Shown: positions 24,121-33,768, numbered from the stretch's first letter. The stretch is 64,000 nucleotides of DNA from Merdimonas sp963929015 (GCF_963929015.1 NZ_CAWVHE010000014.1:1-64000); one strand, 5' to 3'. The notes: a model not told the origin generated them from the sequence alone. A program made the numbers and translations.

Positions 24121-26559
24121 CTATCCAATATAGGTATTGCCGCTTCCCGCCGTCATCTGATCCATTTCTCCATAGCTTGCGCTGCTGCGCTCGCCGCTGT
24201 CCGGATGGACATAGATCACGCTGCTTTCGGTGTAACCCACCAGGATTACCGCTTGTTCGGGATCAAGCATGGCAATGACCGGCCGGCCGGTATTGATCAC
24301 ATACAGGATCTGCTCTGTCGTGCAGCCGGTAAGATCCAGGCACTCGCTATTCACTTCTTTCATCACTGTCACCGGTGCTTCTCCAGCCGTCAGACGACTT
24401 CGGATCTCTTCGATCAGGGCATCTTTTCCTGTGATGTTGTACTGCAGATTCCGGTTGCCCCGCTCCCAGATATAGTCCTGGGACGCGGACACCACCACGC
24501 CGCTGATCTCATCGGCATGACGGATGGCTTCCCCTGCATTCTCATAACTTTTCACCAGTTCCCCATATCCAAACACATCATAACGATCTTTTCGCTCCTC
24601 TGTGTCAAAAGACAATTCCTGTGTATTTTCAAACAGCACCTGCTTGGGCTTAAGCACCTTTGGCTCTTTGTCAGAAATGCCGTCCTCATAGGTCAGGCGC
24701 ATCTGCGTTCCTTTTAACTCTGTACTGTAAGATTCCAGAGAAATGTTGCTTTCCGTGCGCGCGGCATTATTGGTAATATAATCCGGCGCTGTGCCGGTAA
24801 ATACTGCTCCATCCTTCACCGCCCGCTCCAGAGTGATCATATTATCACTGATCTGTACGTCCAGCACATACATCCCGTCCGCCTGATAGGTTTCTTTGAC
24901 CTTCCCGTTGGCGCCCCGGATCTCAATTTTATAGAAGGGAAGCACGGTCTCTCCCGCCACGGTTCTGCCGGCGTCGCTTATACGGGCCACGCCGCAGACT
25001 GCATCCTGGTTAATAAACCCGAGCGGCCGGATACATTCTCCTTCTGCACAGGAGGTTCCCCACTCTTTGCCGGTTTTCAGATTCATCACTTTCATGGTAT
25101 CTGCCGCATCCAGGTCTCCGCCTGTCTGATATCCCACCATACTGCCGTCTGCCGATACGGCATACTGCCCTTCTTTCAGTCCCTCTGTCACAGTCCGGCT
25201 AAGGCCTTTCTCCAGCGTATATTCATACAGCTCTCCGCCTACCATTGTATAAAGGATCTCACGGGAAGCGCTGTAATACATTACCTTCCCCAGCTCATTT
25301 AAGGCGTGTCCGCCGGACTGGTCAATGGAGACAAACACCTTTTCTTCCACAGAGTTCTGTGCGATATCATAGGTATAGACCGCGGCGCCCACCTTTCCTT
25401 CATGCTCTCCCCGGTTCATATAGCCGTAGACCGCAAAGGTCGTATTCCCGTCATCGTCCATTTCCAGCAGCCTGATCTTATGCTGGCGTACCAGATTTCT
25501 CTCATCTGTATTCTCCGTGCTCATAAAACTGAACACCAGAGATGCCTCGTCGGTATTTTTATTATAATTCCACAGCTCGTCTGCCGTCACGAAAGACACA
25601 ATGGAGCCGTCGCCATTTACCAGATAGGAAACATCCGGATCCGTCACCCCGAGCAGGATGCCGTTTTCACTTAACACATGCCGGGTCGGATCAAAGAACT
25701 GTTCCATAGTCCGGTCATAATCCAGAAGATAAGTGGTTCCCGCATCCGCCGCATGTCTGACGCGAAAATATTCTCTGGTCTGGTACAGATCGGTCTCATT
25801 CTCATCACCTGCACATCTTACCAGGAACTGGATCTCTGCTGAAATGGACACATCGTTGATCTCTTTGATCATCCACCGCTCGCCCTTCTCCACCTGGGGA
25901 TTAAGATTCCCCCAGGAAACGTGCTCATAATCCGAATGAATAGTGACGCGCCAAAATGAGGAGCTTCCCCCCTCTTCCTCCGGCTCCAGGGCCGCTTCTA
26001 CGCCGGACTCACTGTCTTTGGCAAGCGCCCCGTCGTGAAAACTCTTGATATAATTGAGATTTTCCAGAACATTTTTCCCCGCAGCGTCCGTTATACGGGT
26101 ATAGTAGTAGATCGCATCCTCTTCTTCCGTCGAGAGCACGATCTCCAGCACGTTCTCCCTGCCTTCCAGTTCTTTTGGCGAAATCTCCAGAGAAACGGTT
26201 TCCGCCGGATTTTTTTCTTTTCCTTTCCCCAGCCGGGTCTCCCCGTCCGGCGTATAAATCGTCCAGGAAAGTTGCCTGATCTTATTCCCGTGAGACTGGA
26301 CAGACACGTCCAACCTGCCGTTCTCGACCGGCGTAATAGTGTCCCGCATGGAGGGGATGTCCATTTGCTTTGCGTAACCCGGCAGGGTGTTCAGACTGTA
26401 GCCCTGATAGGCAAAGGATATCTGTGGGAACCTGGCCGCCCCCATATCCGCTGTCATACTATCGTTTCCTCTATTGGTAAAATACGCAAACACTGCCACG
26501 GCCGCCACAAAAACAGCGGCCAGTATCCCTGCGTGTATCAGTCGTTTTTTCCACTTCAT
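24121..26559 (-). CDS. Large membrane-anchored protein, unknown function, degenerate C39-like C-terminus
   Basis: An 812-residue protein with one N-terminal membrane anchor (residues ~8-27, IHAGILAAVFVAAVAVFAYF); the rest is probably extracytoplasmic. The middle (~300-560) has repeated short strands with WD/propeller character (MYYSASREILYTMVGGELYEY, then YAVSADGSMVGYQTGGDLD). The last ~110 residues resemble a papain-like C39 fold (ILYVINTGRPVIAMLDPE, then AVILVGYTESSVIYVHP). In that domain the usual His of HxVxVVGY is replaced by Gln and no catalytic Cys is apparent, so it is probably a binding pseudo-peptidase. No family is assigned. Its start abuts the methyltransferase gene. Confidence 0.65.
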   Translation of the reverse strand: MKWKKRLIHAGILAAVFVAAVAVFAYFTNRGNDSMTADMGAARFPQISFAYQGYSLNTLPGYAKQMDIPSMRDTITPVENGRLDVSVQSHGNKIRQLSWTIYTPDGETRLGKGKEKNPAETVSLEISPKELEGRENVLEIVLSTEEEDAIYYYTRITDAAGKNVLENLNYIKSFHDGALAKDSESGVEAALEPEEEGGSSSFWRVTIHSDYEHVSWGNLNPQVEKGERWMIKEINDVSISAEIQFLVRCAGDENETDLYQTREYFRVRHAADAGTTYLLDYDRTMEQFFDPTRHVLSENGILLGVTDPDVSYLVNGDGSIVSFVTADELWNYNKNTDEASLVFSFMSTENTDERNLVRQHKIRLLEMDDDGNTTFAVYGYMNRGEHEGKVGAAVYTYDIAQNSVEEKVFVSIDQSGGHALNELGKVMYYSASREILYTMVGGELYEYTLEKGLSRTVTEGLKEGQYAVSADGSMVGYQTGGDLDAADTMKVMNLKTGKEWGTSCAEGECIRPLGFINQDAVCGVARISDAGRTVAGETVLPFYKIEIRGANGKVKETYQADGMYVLDVQISDNMITLERAVKDGAVFTGTAPDYITNNAARTESNISLESYSTELKGTQMRLTYEDGISDKEPKVLKPKQVLFENTQELSFDTEERKDRYDVFGYGELVKSYENAGEAIRHADEISGVVVSASQDYIWERGNRNLQYNITGKDALIEEIRSRLTAGEAPVTVMKEVNSECLDLTGCTTEQILYVINTGRPVIAMLDPEQAVILVGYTESSVIYVHPDSGERSSASYGEMDQMTAGSGNTYIG

Positions 26560-26562
26560 TTA

Positions 26563-27722
26563 TTATTCCCCTTTGTGATCCAGAAGCCGGCCCAGCGTAG
26601 GTGAAACCTGCAGAAATTCTTCGCATTTTCTAATGGAATCCTGATTCTCCCCCTGTTTTCCATTCCGCACTGCCCGGATAAGTATATTTTTAGGTGTATG
26701 CTCCATATCAATAAATTCCAGGAGCTGGACGTCATAGCCTCCCGCTCCAGATAGTTTCCCCGAAGGGCATCGGTGATCAGCGCAGCCATCCGCTCTTTGA
26801 CCAGGCCATATTTTAATACCGGTCTTAGCACCTCGTTTGCGATCTGTCCGTTCAGCTCATGCTGACAACAGGGAACCGACAGGATGATTTCCGCCTTCCA
26901 TGCCACTGCCTTTGCCAGAGCATAGTCGGTGGCCGTATCACAGGCATGCAGGGTGATCACCATGTCCACCCGGTCCACGCCGGTGTAATCCGCGATATCT
27001 CCCTTAAGAAACGTAAGCTTCTCATAGCCATACTTCTCCGCCAGTTCCCTGCACCGGGCGATCACATCCTCCTTCAGATCCAGACCGATGATCCGGACGC
27101 GGTACCCCTTCAGCTCATGGAGATAGTAATACACAGCAAACGTCAGGTAGGATTTTCCGCAGCCAAAGTCCAGGATCGTAAGCTCCCTGTCCTTATTAAG
27201 CCGCGGAAGGATATCTTCGACAAACTCCAGGAATCGGTTAATCTGACGGAATTTATCATATTTTGCCTGCACGATTTTCCCTTCGCCGGTCATCACGCCA
27301 AGATCCTTCAGGAACGGCACCGGACGGCCTTCTTCCAGGATATAACGCTTGCGCCGGTTGTGCGAAAGATCCGCCGTCCTGGGCGCTTCGTCAGAGTCTG
27401 GCTTTTGCGCCTTGCGCTTAATCGTGACCTTTCCCTTTTTACTCACCAGCACCGTATAGACATACCGCACCGTCTCAAACTGCATCTGCCTCATATTTTC
27501 CATATAAGCAAGCAGCGCATCCGCCGCCTTAACAGGCGGCAGGTTCTCATGAAACGCCTGCCGGTTCCTGAAAGACTCCAGCTGAAAAAGAAGCTCCCCC
27601 TTGTGCAGAAGCGGACGCACCTTCACCTTCTGCACCTCTTCCTTCTCCCGGGGATTACTAAGCACCGCCGACAGAAACTCTGTATTTAGATTTTCCTGTA
27701 ATAAAATTCTTAATTCATCCAT
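26563..27722 (-). pseudogene. SAM-dependent methyltransferase with a C-terminal frameshift
   Basis: Class I methyltransferase: the SAM-binding motif LDFGCGKSYLTFAVYYYL is followed by GLDLKEDVI and KGDIADY, and the Asn/His-rich catalytic region by ITLHACDTATDYAL and SVPCCQHELNGQI. This fits a family of RNA or small-molecule methyltransferases of undefined substrate. Near 26738-26745 (run cctccc) homologous sequence changes frame: in the other frame the reading GYDVQLLEFIDMEHTPKNIL continues sensibly to a stop at 26563. The literal frame runs on as unconserved sequence into the next gene. One missing base would explain it; decay or sequence error are both possible. Confidence 0.8.
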
Positions 27723-27763
27723 AGTACCCTATATTGTAATGTTTTTTGACGATAACCGCAATA

Positions 27764-27846
27764 GGGTACAGGGTAAAATGCAAAAAGTGACAGGGCAAAA
27801 CGCAATTTGGGACGTAGACCTTTGCAAAAGGTCTACGTCCCAAATT
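27764..27846 (-). repeat. Dispersed palindromic repeat, family 2, copy A
   Basis: Near-perfect palindrome with 20-nt arms (aatttgggacgtagaccttt) and a gca loop at 27804-27846, preceded by a conserved tail gggtacagggtaaaa...cgc. It overlaps the last bases of the histidine-kinase stop codon, where it may act as a transcript end. Copy B lies at 39690-39746 in the opposite orientation. This copy has an extra 21 nt or so that look like a partial tail duplication. Confidence 0.8.
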
Positions 27847-30409
27847 AAAACGTGATGGTTACGCGGAACAAATCTCCGTCCAGATATAGCTCGAAGCTGC
27901 CGCCCTGCATTTCTGTCAGTGTCTTGGCGATAGACAGCCCCAGACCGCTGCCTTCTGTGCTTCTGGAGATATCGCCCCGGATGAAGCGTTCGGTCAGTTC
28001 ATCGGCTGATATGTTCAGTGGCTGCTGCGATATGTTTTTCAGGCTGAACACGGCGTGGCCGTCTATTACTTTCAGATCTGCGTAGATCCTGGTTCCTTCC
28101 AGCGCATACTTGGCTGCGTTGTTGTAAATATTCCCCAACACCCGCCACATCCTGCGGCCGTCGGCGCGGATCACTACTTCTTCATTTGGAAGATTCAGTA
28201 CCTCTGTAAGGTTTCTGGCCTTGAACTTTTCTTCAAATTCGCCGCTGGTCTGCTGGATCATTTCGACAAAGTTCAGATCCATATATTCCAAAGTAATATT
28301 TCCTGAACTTACCTTGGATGCCTCTACGACATCTTCGGTCAGTGTCTTCAGCCGCTGTGATTTTTGCTCCAGCACCTCTATATATCTGCGGATCCTGGGA
28401 TCCTGGAAATTTTCCTGCTTCAAAAGCTCCACATAATTGATGATGGAGGTCAGCGGTGTCTTAATATCATGAGACACATTGGTGATCAGGTCTGTCTTCA
28501 GTCGCTCGCTCTTGATGCTCTCCGCCAGCGCCCGGTCAAGCCCTTCGCCGATGGAGTTGATCTTATCGGCAATGTCCTGCTGTTCTCTGGAAAGTCCGGC
28601 CCGGTTGATCTTGTAATCCACCTGGCCTCCTGCAATCTTCTCGATCCCCTTTTTGATCCGCTGCTTTCCGATACCATCCCGGACCAGATATACAAATGCT
28701 CCTGCCTCAGCCAGCACCATGATCCCGAAGAAGAAAAAGCTTCCATAGCTGAAAAATGCGATCCAGTGAAACAGCACGAGCACGCCAAAAGCCAGGAGCA
28801 TCTGCCAGAGCACCGGGAGATGCTGGAATATGGTTTTCACAAAATGCAGAATGCTCCGCAGCAGACTGTCCTTCCACAGCGTCTTTGCTTTGATCCTGCG
28901 TACCAGACTTAAGTACCCCGCAAGGAACATCGCACAGGTATACCAGACGATCAAGGTCAGCGCCACTGTATTTTCTGCCGAAGAAAATATGCTGTTCTCA
29001 AATGCATTGGCATGGATTATATTTCCATATTCATCATAGACCACGCCCGCCGTTAGCGTAACCATGTCGCCAATCAACAATACCGGGACGATCCACAGGA
29101 CAAAGATAAGAACTGCCGCCAGCTCTGTTTTCCAGCGATCAAATCCGCTCAGATGCAGCTCCTCGTCCTCCGGACGCCGGCCCGCCGCGAGGGTCAGCCA
29201 GATCAGCCCCATGGCAAATAAGACGGCCGCAGCCACACCCGCTGCAAAGACCCGGATTGCTGTGCCGCCATGTTGTTCATACATCCGGCTCTCCGTGTAA
29301 AAACTATCCTGTACCGGGTAGCTGGTGTCCACACTTAAAGCAAACACATAGCTCTCATCCTGCACCTGCAGAGCGTCCCGCCAGTTCGCGGCATCAACCG
29401 ATTTCATATTGGTTTCAAAATCAGCAAGCCTGGGATAAACAATGACATATTTGCCATTCTCTTTTATCTTTTCAAGAGTCGTCTCCAGATCCTTCCCCTC
29501 CTGGTATTCCTGCCGGTTGGAAAAAATTTCCTTTGCCGTCTGATCCACATAGAAATAAGCAAGGTTGGTATCTCCTTCCTGATAAGCATCCAGAACATTC
29601 TGATAATCCTCTACCTCCCAGCTCACGGCCATTACTGCTGTTTCTACCTCATCAAAAGCCTGACTTAACCGCCCGTTCCATGTTTCATCCTCATTGGCAA
29701 CTTCCAGGATCGTCTTTCCTTCTGCCGTCTGGTACTCTTCGCTGCACCAGTATCCGTCATAGTTCCAACAGTCCACATACAGGACCCGGTCATCCTTGTC
29801 ACGGATTCCCTGTACTGCAAACTCCGCGCCTCCGGCAGAAAACGTCTGGTCCCGCAAAGACAGAAGAATGTCCTCCTGACTCATTTCTCCTTCTCCACCT
29901 GCGGTAATAAAGGAAAGCTCTCCGCTCAGGATCAAATCCCGGAATTCGTTATAATAATAGTAATGATAGGTATCATCCGCCCTGCGGCACACGATGATAG
30001 TATTCTCATCCTCCCCGGTCTCTCCGGCCCCCTGATTGATGGTCTTTCCCCAGTCCACCATATCTCCCAGACGGTAAGAGAGACTTCCGTGATCTTCCAC
30101 GTCCGCAGTCTTTCCCTGATTATATCTGACCACATCTATGATCTTATCCGGATCATACACTCCATCCGTTTCAAACACATCTCTTCTGCCAAGCGCGTTG
30201 CTGATCCCGATACCTGTGTGCAGCACCTGCTCCGCAAACGCACTGGTATCCTCATATTTTTCAGCGTGCGTTCCCCGAAAGATCTCACTCCTTAACACCG
30301 GATAAGACATCAGCCACAACACACAAGCCACCATTACCAGAAGCAGCGCATGCTCTGCAAAAATGACAATGGCCTTCACAACATTTTTCCGATACCATTT
30401 CTGACTCAT
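27845..30409 (-). CDS. Large sensor histidine kinase with extended extracytoplasmic sensor
   Basis: An 854-residue kinase. The first helix (residues ~12-32) is followed by a ~350-residue external domain rich in acidic and aromatic residues, several membrane helices (~385-560), a HAMP-like linker, then HisKA with NVSHDIKTPLTS, N-box NIYNNAAKYALEG and G-box GSGLGLSIAKTL. Its regulator gene is 12 nt upstream. The external domain is not one I recognise, so the signal is unknown. The stop codon falls within a family-2 palindrome. Confidence 0.88.
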   Translation of the reverse strand: MSQKWYRKNVVKAIVIFAEHALLLVMVACVLWLMSYPVLRSEIFRGTHAEKYEDTSAFAEQVLHTGIGISNALGRRDVFETDGVYDPDKIIDVVRYNQGKTADVEDHGSLSYRLGDMVDWGKTINQGAGETGEDENTIIVCRRADDTYHYYYYNEFRDLILSGELSFITAGGEGEMSQEDILLSLRDQTFSAGGAEFAVQGIRDKDDRVLYVDCWNYDGYWCSEEYQTAEGKTILEVANEDETWNGRLSQAFDEVETAVMAVSWEVEDYQNVLDAYQEGDTNLAYFYVDQTAKEIFSNRQEYQEGKDLETTLEKIKENGKYVIVYPRLADFETNMKSVDAANWRDALQVQDESYVFALSVDTSYPVQDSFYTESRMYEQHGGTAIRVFAAGVAAAVLFAMGLIWLTLAAGRRPEDEELHLSGFDRWKTELAAVLIFVLWIVPVLLIGDMVTLTAGVVYDEYGNIIHANAFENSIFSSAENTVALTLIVWYTCAMFLAGYLSLVRRIKAKTLWKDSLLRSILHFVKTIFQHLPVLWQMLLAFGVLVLFHWIAFFSYGSFFFFGIMVLAEAGAFVYLVRDGIGKQRIKKGIEKIAGGQVDYKINRAGLSREQQDIADKINSIGEGLDRALAESIKSERLKTDLITNVSHDIKTPLTSIINYVELLKQENFQDPRIRRYIEVLEQKSQRLKTLTEDVVEASKVSSGNITLEYMDLNFVEMIQQTSGEFEEKFKARNLTEVLNLPNEEVVIRADGRRMWRVLGNIYNNAAKYALEGTRIYADLKVIDGHAVFSLKNISQQPLNISADELTERFIRGDISRSTEGSGLGLSIAKTLTEMQGGSFELYLDGDLFRVTITF

Positions 30410-30421
30410 ATCTGCTCCTTT

Positions 30422-31117
30422 CTAAAGCTTCTCTACCTTGTATCCTACGCCCCAGACCACCTTCAGATACCTGGGCTCTTTCGGATTAATCTCGATTTTT
30501 TCCCGGATATGGCGGATATGCACTGCAACCGTATTATCCACTCCGATCGCATCCTCATTCCAGATCCTTTCATAAATCTGATCAATAGAGAACACTTTTC
30601 CCTGATTTTTTACTAAGAACAACAATATGTTATATTCGATGGGCGTCAGCTTTACCGGTTCTCCGTCTACCGTCACCTCTTTCAGATCGTCATTGATTGC
30701 AAGACCACCTGTGGTGTAGACCGCACTTCCGGTATCCGCGGCCGTACTGCCAAGCTGAGTATACCTACGCAGCTGGGACTTCACCCTTGCCACCAACTCC
30801 AGCGGATTAAAAGGCTTTGTCACATAATCGTCCGCTCCCACATTTAATCCCAGGATCTTATCCGCATCCTCAGACTTTGCCGACAAAATAATAATCGGAA
30901 TATTCATATTTTCCCGGATCTTCAAAGTCGCGCGGATCCCGTCAAGCCGGGGCATCATCACATCGATCACCAAAAGATCGACACCTCCCGACTTCAAAGC
31001 CTTTATCGCCTCCTCCCCGTCATAAGCTTTATAGACCTCATAGCCTTCCTGGGACAGATAAATATCAATCGCCTCCACAATCTCCTTATCATCATCACAT
31101 ACTAAGATCTTCGCCAT
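30422..31117 (-). CDS. OmpR-family response regulator
   Basis: A 231-residue regulator with receiver signature CDDDKE, phospho-acceptor in LLVIDVMMPRLDG, switch lysine in DDYVTKPFNPLE and a C-terminal winged helix (VAVHIRHIREKIEINP ... WGVGYKVEKL). The start at 31117 follows GGGAGGTGGAGAAG. It is the first gene of the two-component operon. The upstream intergenic region is where the mobile island has inserted, so the native promoter region may be shortened or altered. Confidence 0.92.
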   Translation of the reverse strand: MAKILVCDDDKEIVEAIDIYLSQEGYEVYKAYDGEEAIKALKSGGVDLLVIDVMMPRLDGIRATLKIRENMNIPIIILSAKSEDADKILGLNVGADDYVTKPFNPLELVARVKSQLRRYTQLGSTAADTGSAVYTTGGLAINDDLKEVTVDGEPVKLTPIEYNILLFLVKNQGKVFSIDQIYERIWNEDAIGVDNTVAVHIRHIREKIEINPKEPRYLKVVWGVGYKVEKL

Positions 31118-31321
31118 CTTCTCCACCTCCCACATTGTTTCCTTGTTTACTATACAAGAATAACAGGAAATTTTTAAGAGCCATTCACGAAAATTATTAA
31201 GAAATTATGAAACCACCTAAGATTTTACAGATAACTGCATTATCTCATATTGTCAGAAATGGCAGTTTTACGCGATTTTCTGATTTCTTGCAATTTCTTC
31301 AATACGGCCATTATTTTTTAT

Positions 31322-31339
31322 TAGTGTTTTACTAGTATC
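31322..31339 (+). other. Putative left attachment site
   Basis: tagtgttttactagtatc matches 39605-39622 (tagtgttttattagtatc) at 17 of 18 bases. It lies just inside the host intergenic region upstream of the response regulator, beyond the last island gene. Confidence 0.6.
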
Positions 31340-31379
31340 ACTGACCTACGCTTTTACTAGTATCATTTTACTAGTATCA
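31327..31379 (+). repeat. Three direct repeats ttttactagtatca at the left end of the island
   Basis: Exact 14-nt copies at 31327-31340, 31352-31365 and 31366-31379. Repeats next to an att core are typical of integrase arm-type or excisionase binding sites. The first overlaps the putative att core. Confidence 0.65.
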
Positions 31380-31412
31380 CCGGGAACCCCGGCAGCTCCC
31401 CGATCTGGGTTC

Positions 31413-32282
31413 CTATATTCTCCGTAGCACATCCCTTTCAACCTCGCTCTCCCATGTTGTCAGGAACGTCTGCAGGCCCCTGTGACGAACTGGCGCCACC
31501 GCCAGATGCTCCTCATAATAAGCCCGCAGCTCTCGCCCCTTGCGTGTGTTCCGAAGCGTCCGCAGAGCCTTGTTTTCTTCAAGGTGAACTTTCCCGTTCC
31601 CATATCCCAGGGCTTCACCAGCCTGGATCCGGGTCATGCCTTTTTGATAGACCATGTGTAGTATAGCCGGTTGATCTCCCGGGAGCTGATCCACTACGTC
31701 CCAGACCGTACTCTCCAGCCTCTCCCTGTCCAGCCTCCTGCAGGCGTCTTCTTCCAGCTCTTCCCCGGAAGAGACCATATCCATCACAGTCAGATCTCCG
31801 TCCTCCGTTTCCAGAGGAGCGTCCAGGCTCCCAATATCGCCCATCCTGGCCGCCTGCCGGATTTCCCGGAGCTTCTTATGGCTGATGTCCAAAAGCCAGC
31901 ACATGGCCGCATCTGAGGGCCATTCTCCATAGGCCTGCTTGTACTGGCCCGCCGCCCTTTTATACGCTCTGATCCAGTCAACCATATTGGAGGGAAGCCG
32001 CACCACGGCCCCGCAGTTATCTACATACCGCCTCATAGCCTGCCGGATCCAGAAAGCTGCGTAATTGATGAACGGAGTCCCTTTGTCTGGCTCATAGCGC
32101 CTTACAGCCTCACACAGACCTATATAACCCTCCTGTTCCAGATCTTCCATCTCCACCACTGCAGAATACTTCCGGGCGATCGTTGCGATAAAGCCCTTGT
32201 TCTGCTTCCAGAGCTGCAGCATGTTCTCCGCTTCATTCTCCCCGGACTGGATCCGGGCTACAAGCTGTTCATTGTCCATCAT
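31413..32282 (-). CDS. Phage-type sigma-70 family sigma factor
   Basis: A 289-residue sigma factor. Region 2 spans about residues 35-100 (MEDLEQEGYIGLCEAVRRYE, then FINYAAFWIRQAMRRYV) and region 4 with its HTH about 210-245 (TRIQAGEALGYGNGKVHLEE). It lacks region 1.1 and a typical region 3, unlike RpoD. Such factors occur at the end of the late block in clostridial prophages. It is the last gene of the capsid block, 84 nt after the capsid gene. It could drive late transcription of this element or of a helper phage; this is inferred. Confidence 0.82.
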   Translation of the reverse strand: MMDNEQLVARIQSGENEAENMLQLWKQNKGFIATIARKYSAVVEMEDLEQEGYIGLCEAVRRYEPDKGTPFINYAAFWIRQAMRRYVDNCGAVVRLPSNMVDWIRAYKRAAGQYKQAYGEWPSDAAMCWLLDISHKKLREIRQAARMGDIGSLDAPLETEDGDLTVMDMVSSGEELEEDACRRLDRERLESTVWDVVDQLPGDQPAILHMVYQKGMTRIQAGEALGYGNGKVHLEENKALRTLRNTRKGRELRAYYEEHLAVAPVRHRGLQTFLTTWESEVERDVLRRI

Positions 32283-32365
32283 ATGCGCCGCCTTTCAAAA
32301 ACACCCCAGGCGGTAAGGAGAGGAACCCGCCCAGGGTGCTTTTATCAAATTATTGTACTTGTCTC

Positions 32366-33256
32366 TTAGCCCGTAGCTGCCTTGTTCTCCTGGTAGTAGA
32401 TCGCCATCTTCTTATTGTCCAGGACAAAAGCGTCATAGACAATACGGCCCTCCACCAGATCACCGCTGATAAACGGCGGACTGGAATGCAGCTTGTACTC
32501 CTCCAGCTTGGTCGGCGCCACTGTAGCACACGGATGGGCCACCATAAATCCGAAGTTAGCCGGGAGACGTTTCTTCGGTATTTTGATCACATGCAGGCCA
32601 TCCAGATCGGCTACTACACCCTTCAGCCGGAGCTCTGCCCCGATGTCGCTGTTCAGCGTGATGTCATCACACTTTTTCATCAGTTCCAGGACTGCAGGCG
32701 TTACCACAATAGATCTGTTTCCGTCATCCGGGACTTCCGCATCATCTAACACGGTATTCGCCTTAATGATCTCGGTATAGATGTTGGTCTCCGTCAGCGT
32801 AATCGCTGCGGGCTTGGTTCCTGCTCCTGTGGCCATTACGCCATAGGTATAAGCATCTACCTCCGGGATCACGACCTCTCTCTGCTGTCTGGCCAGAGCA
32901 GACGCCCCAGACAACTGCTGCTGTGTCTCGTCCGCGTCCAGCTTGTCGATCGCAAAGGTAAAGGAACGATCCTTTTTCAAGGTCATTTCTTCTGTAGTTG
33001 CGTCCAGGGACTCAATAGCCCCATACCTGGATAACATGACAGTCTGTGTTTCAGAGTCCTCATCCACAACCACCTTACCCATGTTCTCGCCCGGCCGGTC
33101 GTAGTCGTTCATCTGGCCGGTTGTTACTTTATACACCTTGATCGTGTGCGCCCCTGTCCAACTAAAATCATTGTTGGTCAGCAGGGACTTCTTGCTCTCT
33201 GTGGTGAATACCTCATCCACATAGGGCTGATATTTTGTTGTTAAATCCATTGCCAT
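32366..33256 (-). CDS. Phage major capsid protein
   Basis: A 296-residue coat protein of the clostridial phage capsid type. It has an N-terminal region MAMDLTTKYQPYVDEVF, a strand-rich core with YDRPGENMGKVVVDEDSETQ, and a C-terminal block (RLPANFGFMVAHPCATVAP, then LVEGRIVYDAFVLDNKKMAI) typical of HK97-fold capsids in Firmicute phages. The upstream neighbour is a DUF4355-like scaffold 9 nt away, which supports the call. It appears full length with an AAGAGGTGATAATAG ribosome site, so the capsid gene does not look degraded. Confidence 0.85.
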   Translation of the reverse strand: MAMDLTTKYQPYVDEVFTTESKKSLLTNNDFSWTGAHTIKVYKVTTGQMNDYDRPGENMGKVVVDEDSETQTVMLSRYGAIESLDATTEEMTLKKDRSFTFAIDKLDADETQQQLSGASALARQQREVVIPEVDAYTYGVMATGAGTKPAAITLTETNIYTEIIKANTVLDDAEVPDDGNRSIVVTPAVLELMKKCDDITLNSDIGAELRLKGVVADLDGLHVIKIPKKRLPANFGFMVAHPCATVAPTKLEEYKLHSSPPFISGDLVEGRIVYDAFVLDNKKMAIYYQENKAATG

Positions 33257-33265
33257 TTTCTATTA

Positions 33266-33757
33266 TCACCTCTTAAGGCCAAAGGCTCCGGCAAGTGGAT
33301 CCGGCCGGCCGGTATAGCCGCCGCCGTCCCTGGGCGTGGACTGTCTGGCTTTTCCTCTAACGGCTTCATTCACAGCCTGGTTAAACACTGCAGAAACAGT
33401 TGCCAGGCTCTTCTCGCACTCTTCCGCGCTGTCATAGTTCACCAGATCAGCCAGGCCGGCGGGCATGCCGTTTTCAGCCAGCTTCTCCAGCGTGTCGGCC
33501 CTTAGCTCTCGCTTTAAAATCTTGCGTTCCCTTTCGTCAAGGTCGCTCTCTCTGGTCCCTTCTTCGAAAGCCTTCGTCAGCTTCTCTCTTTCCCGGTTCA
33601 GGCGCTTTCTCACAATGTCGTTGACCTCTTCCTCTGTGAAGGTCCTCGGCTGCCTCTGATGCCCTTCCTGGGGATCCTCGTGCTGATGATCGGCTCCCTG
33701 CTGCTGTCCCGTCTTCTGCTCTTCGGTAACGGTTCCCTGCCTTGTGTTATCTTCCAT
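33266..33757 (-). CDS. Phage scaffolding protein (DUF4355-like)
   Basis: A 163-residue hydrophilic protein. A Gln/His/Asp-rich N-terminus is followed by TFTEEEVNDIVRKRLNRERE and a charged coiled coil, then ENGMPAGLADLVNYDSAEEC. This is the layout of DUF4355 scaffolds encoded next to capsid genes. Scaffolds direct procapsid assembly and are normally absent from mature heads. The start follows CAGGAGGATGTT. It begins the late block of the island, after a terminator at 33911-33975. Confidence 0.85.
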   Translation of the reverse strand: MEDNTRQGTVTEEQKTGQQQGADHQHEDPQEGHQRQPRTFTEEEVNDIVRKRLNREREKLTKAFEEGTRESDLDERERKILKRELRADTLEKLAENGMPAGLADLVNYDSAEECEKSLATVSAVFNQAVNEAVRGKARQSTPRDGGGYTGRPDPLAGAFGLKR

Positions 33758-33768
33758 AACATCCTCCT

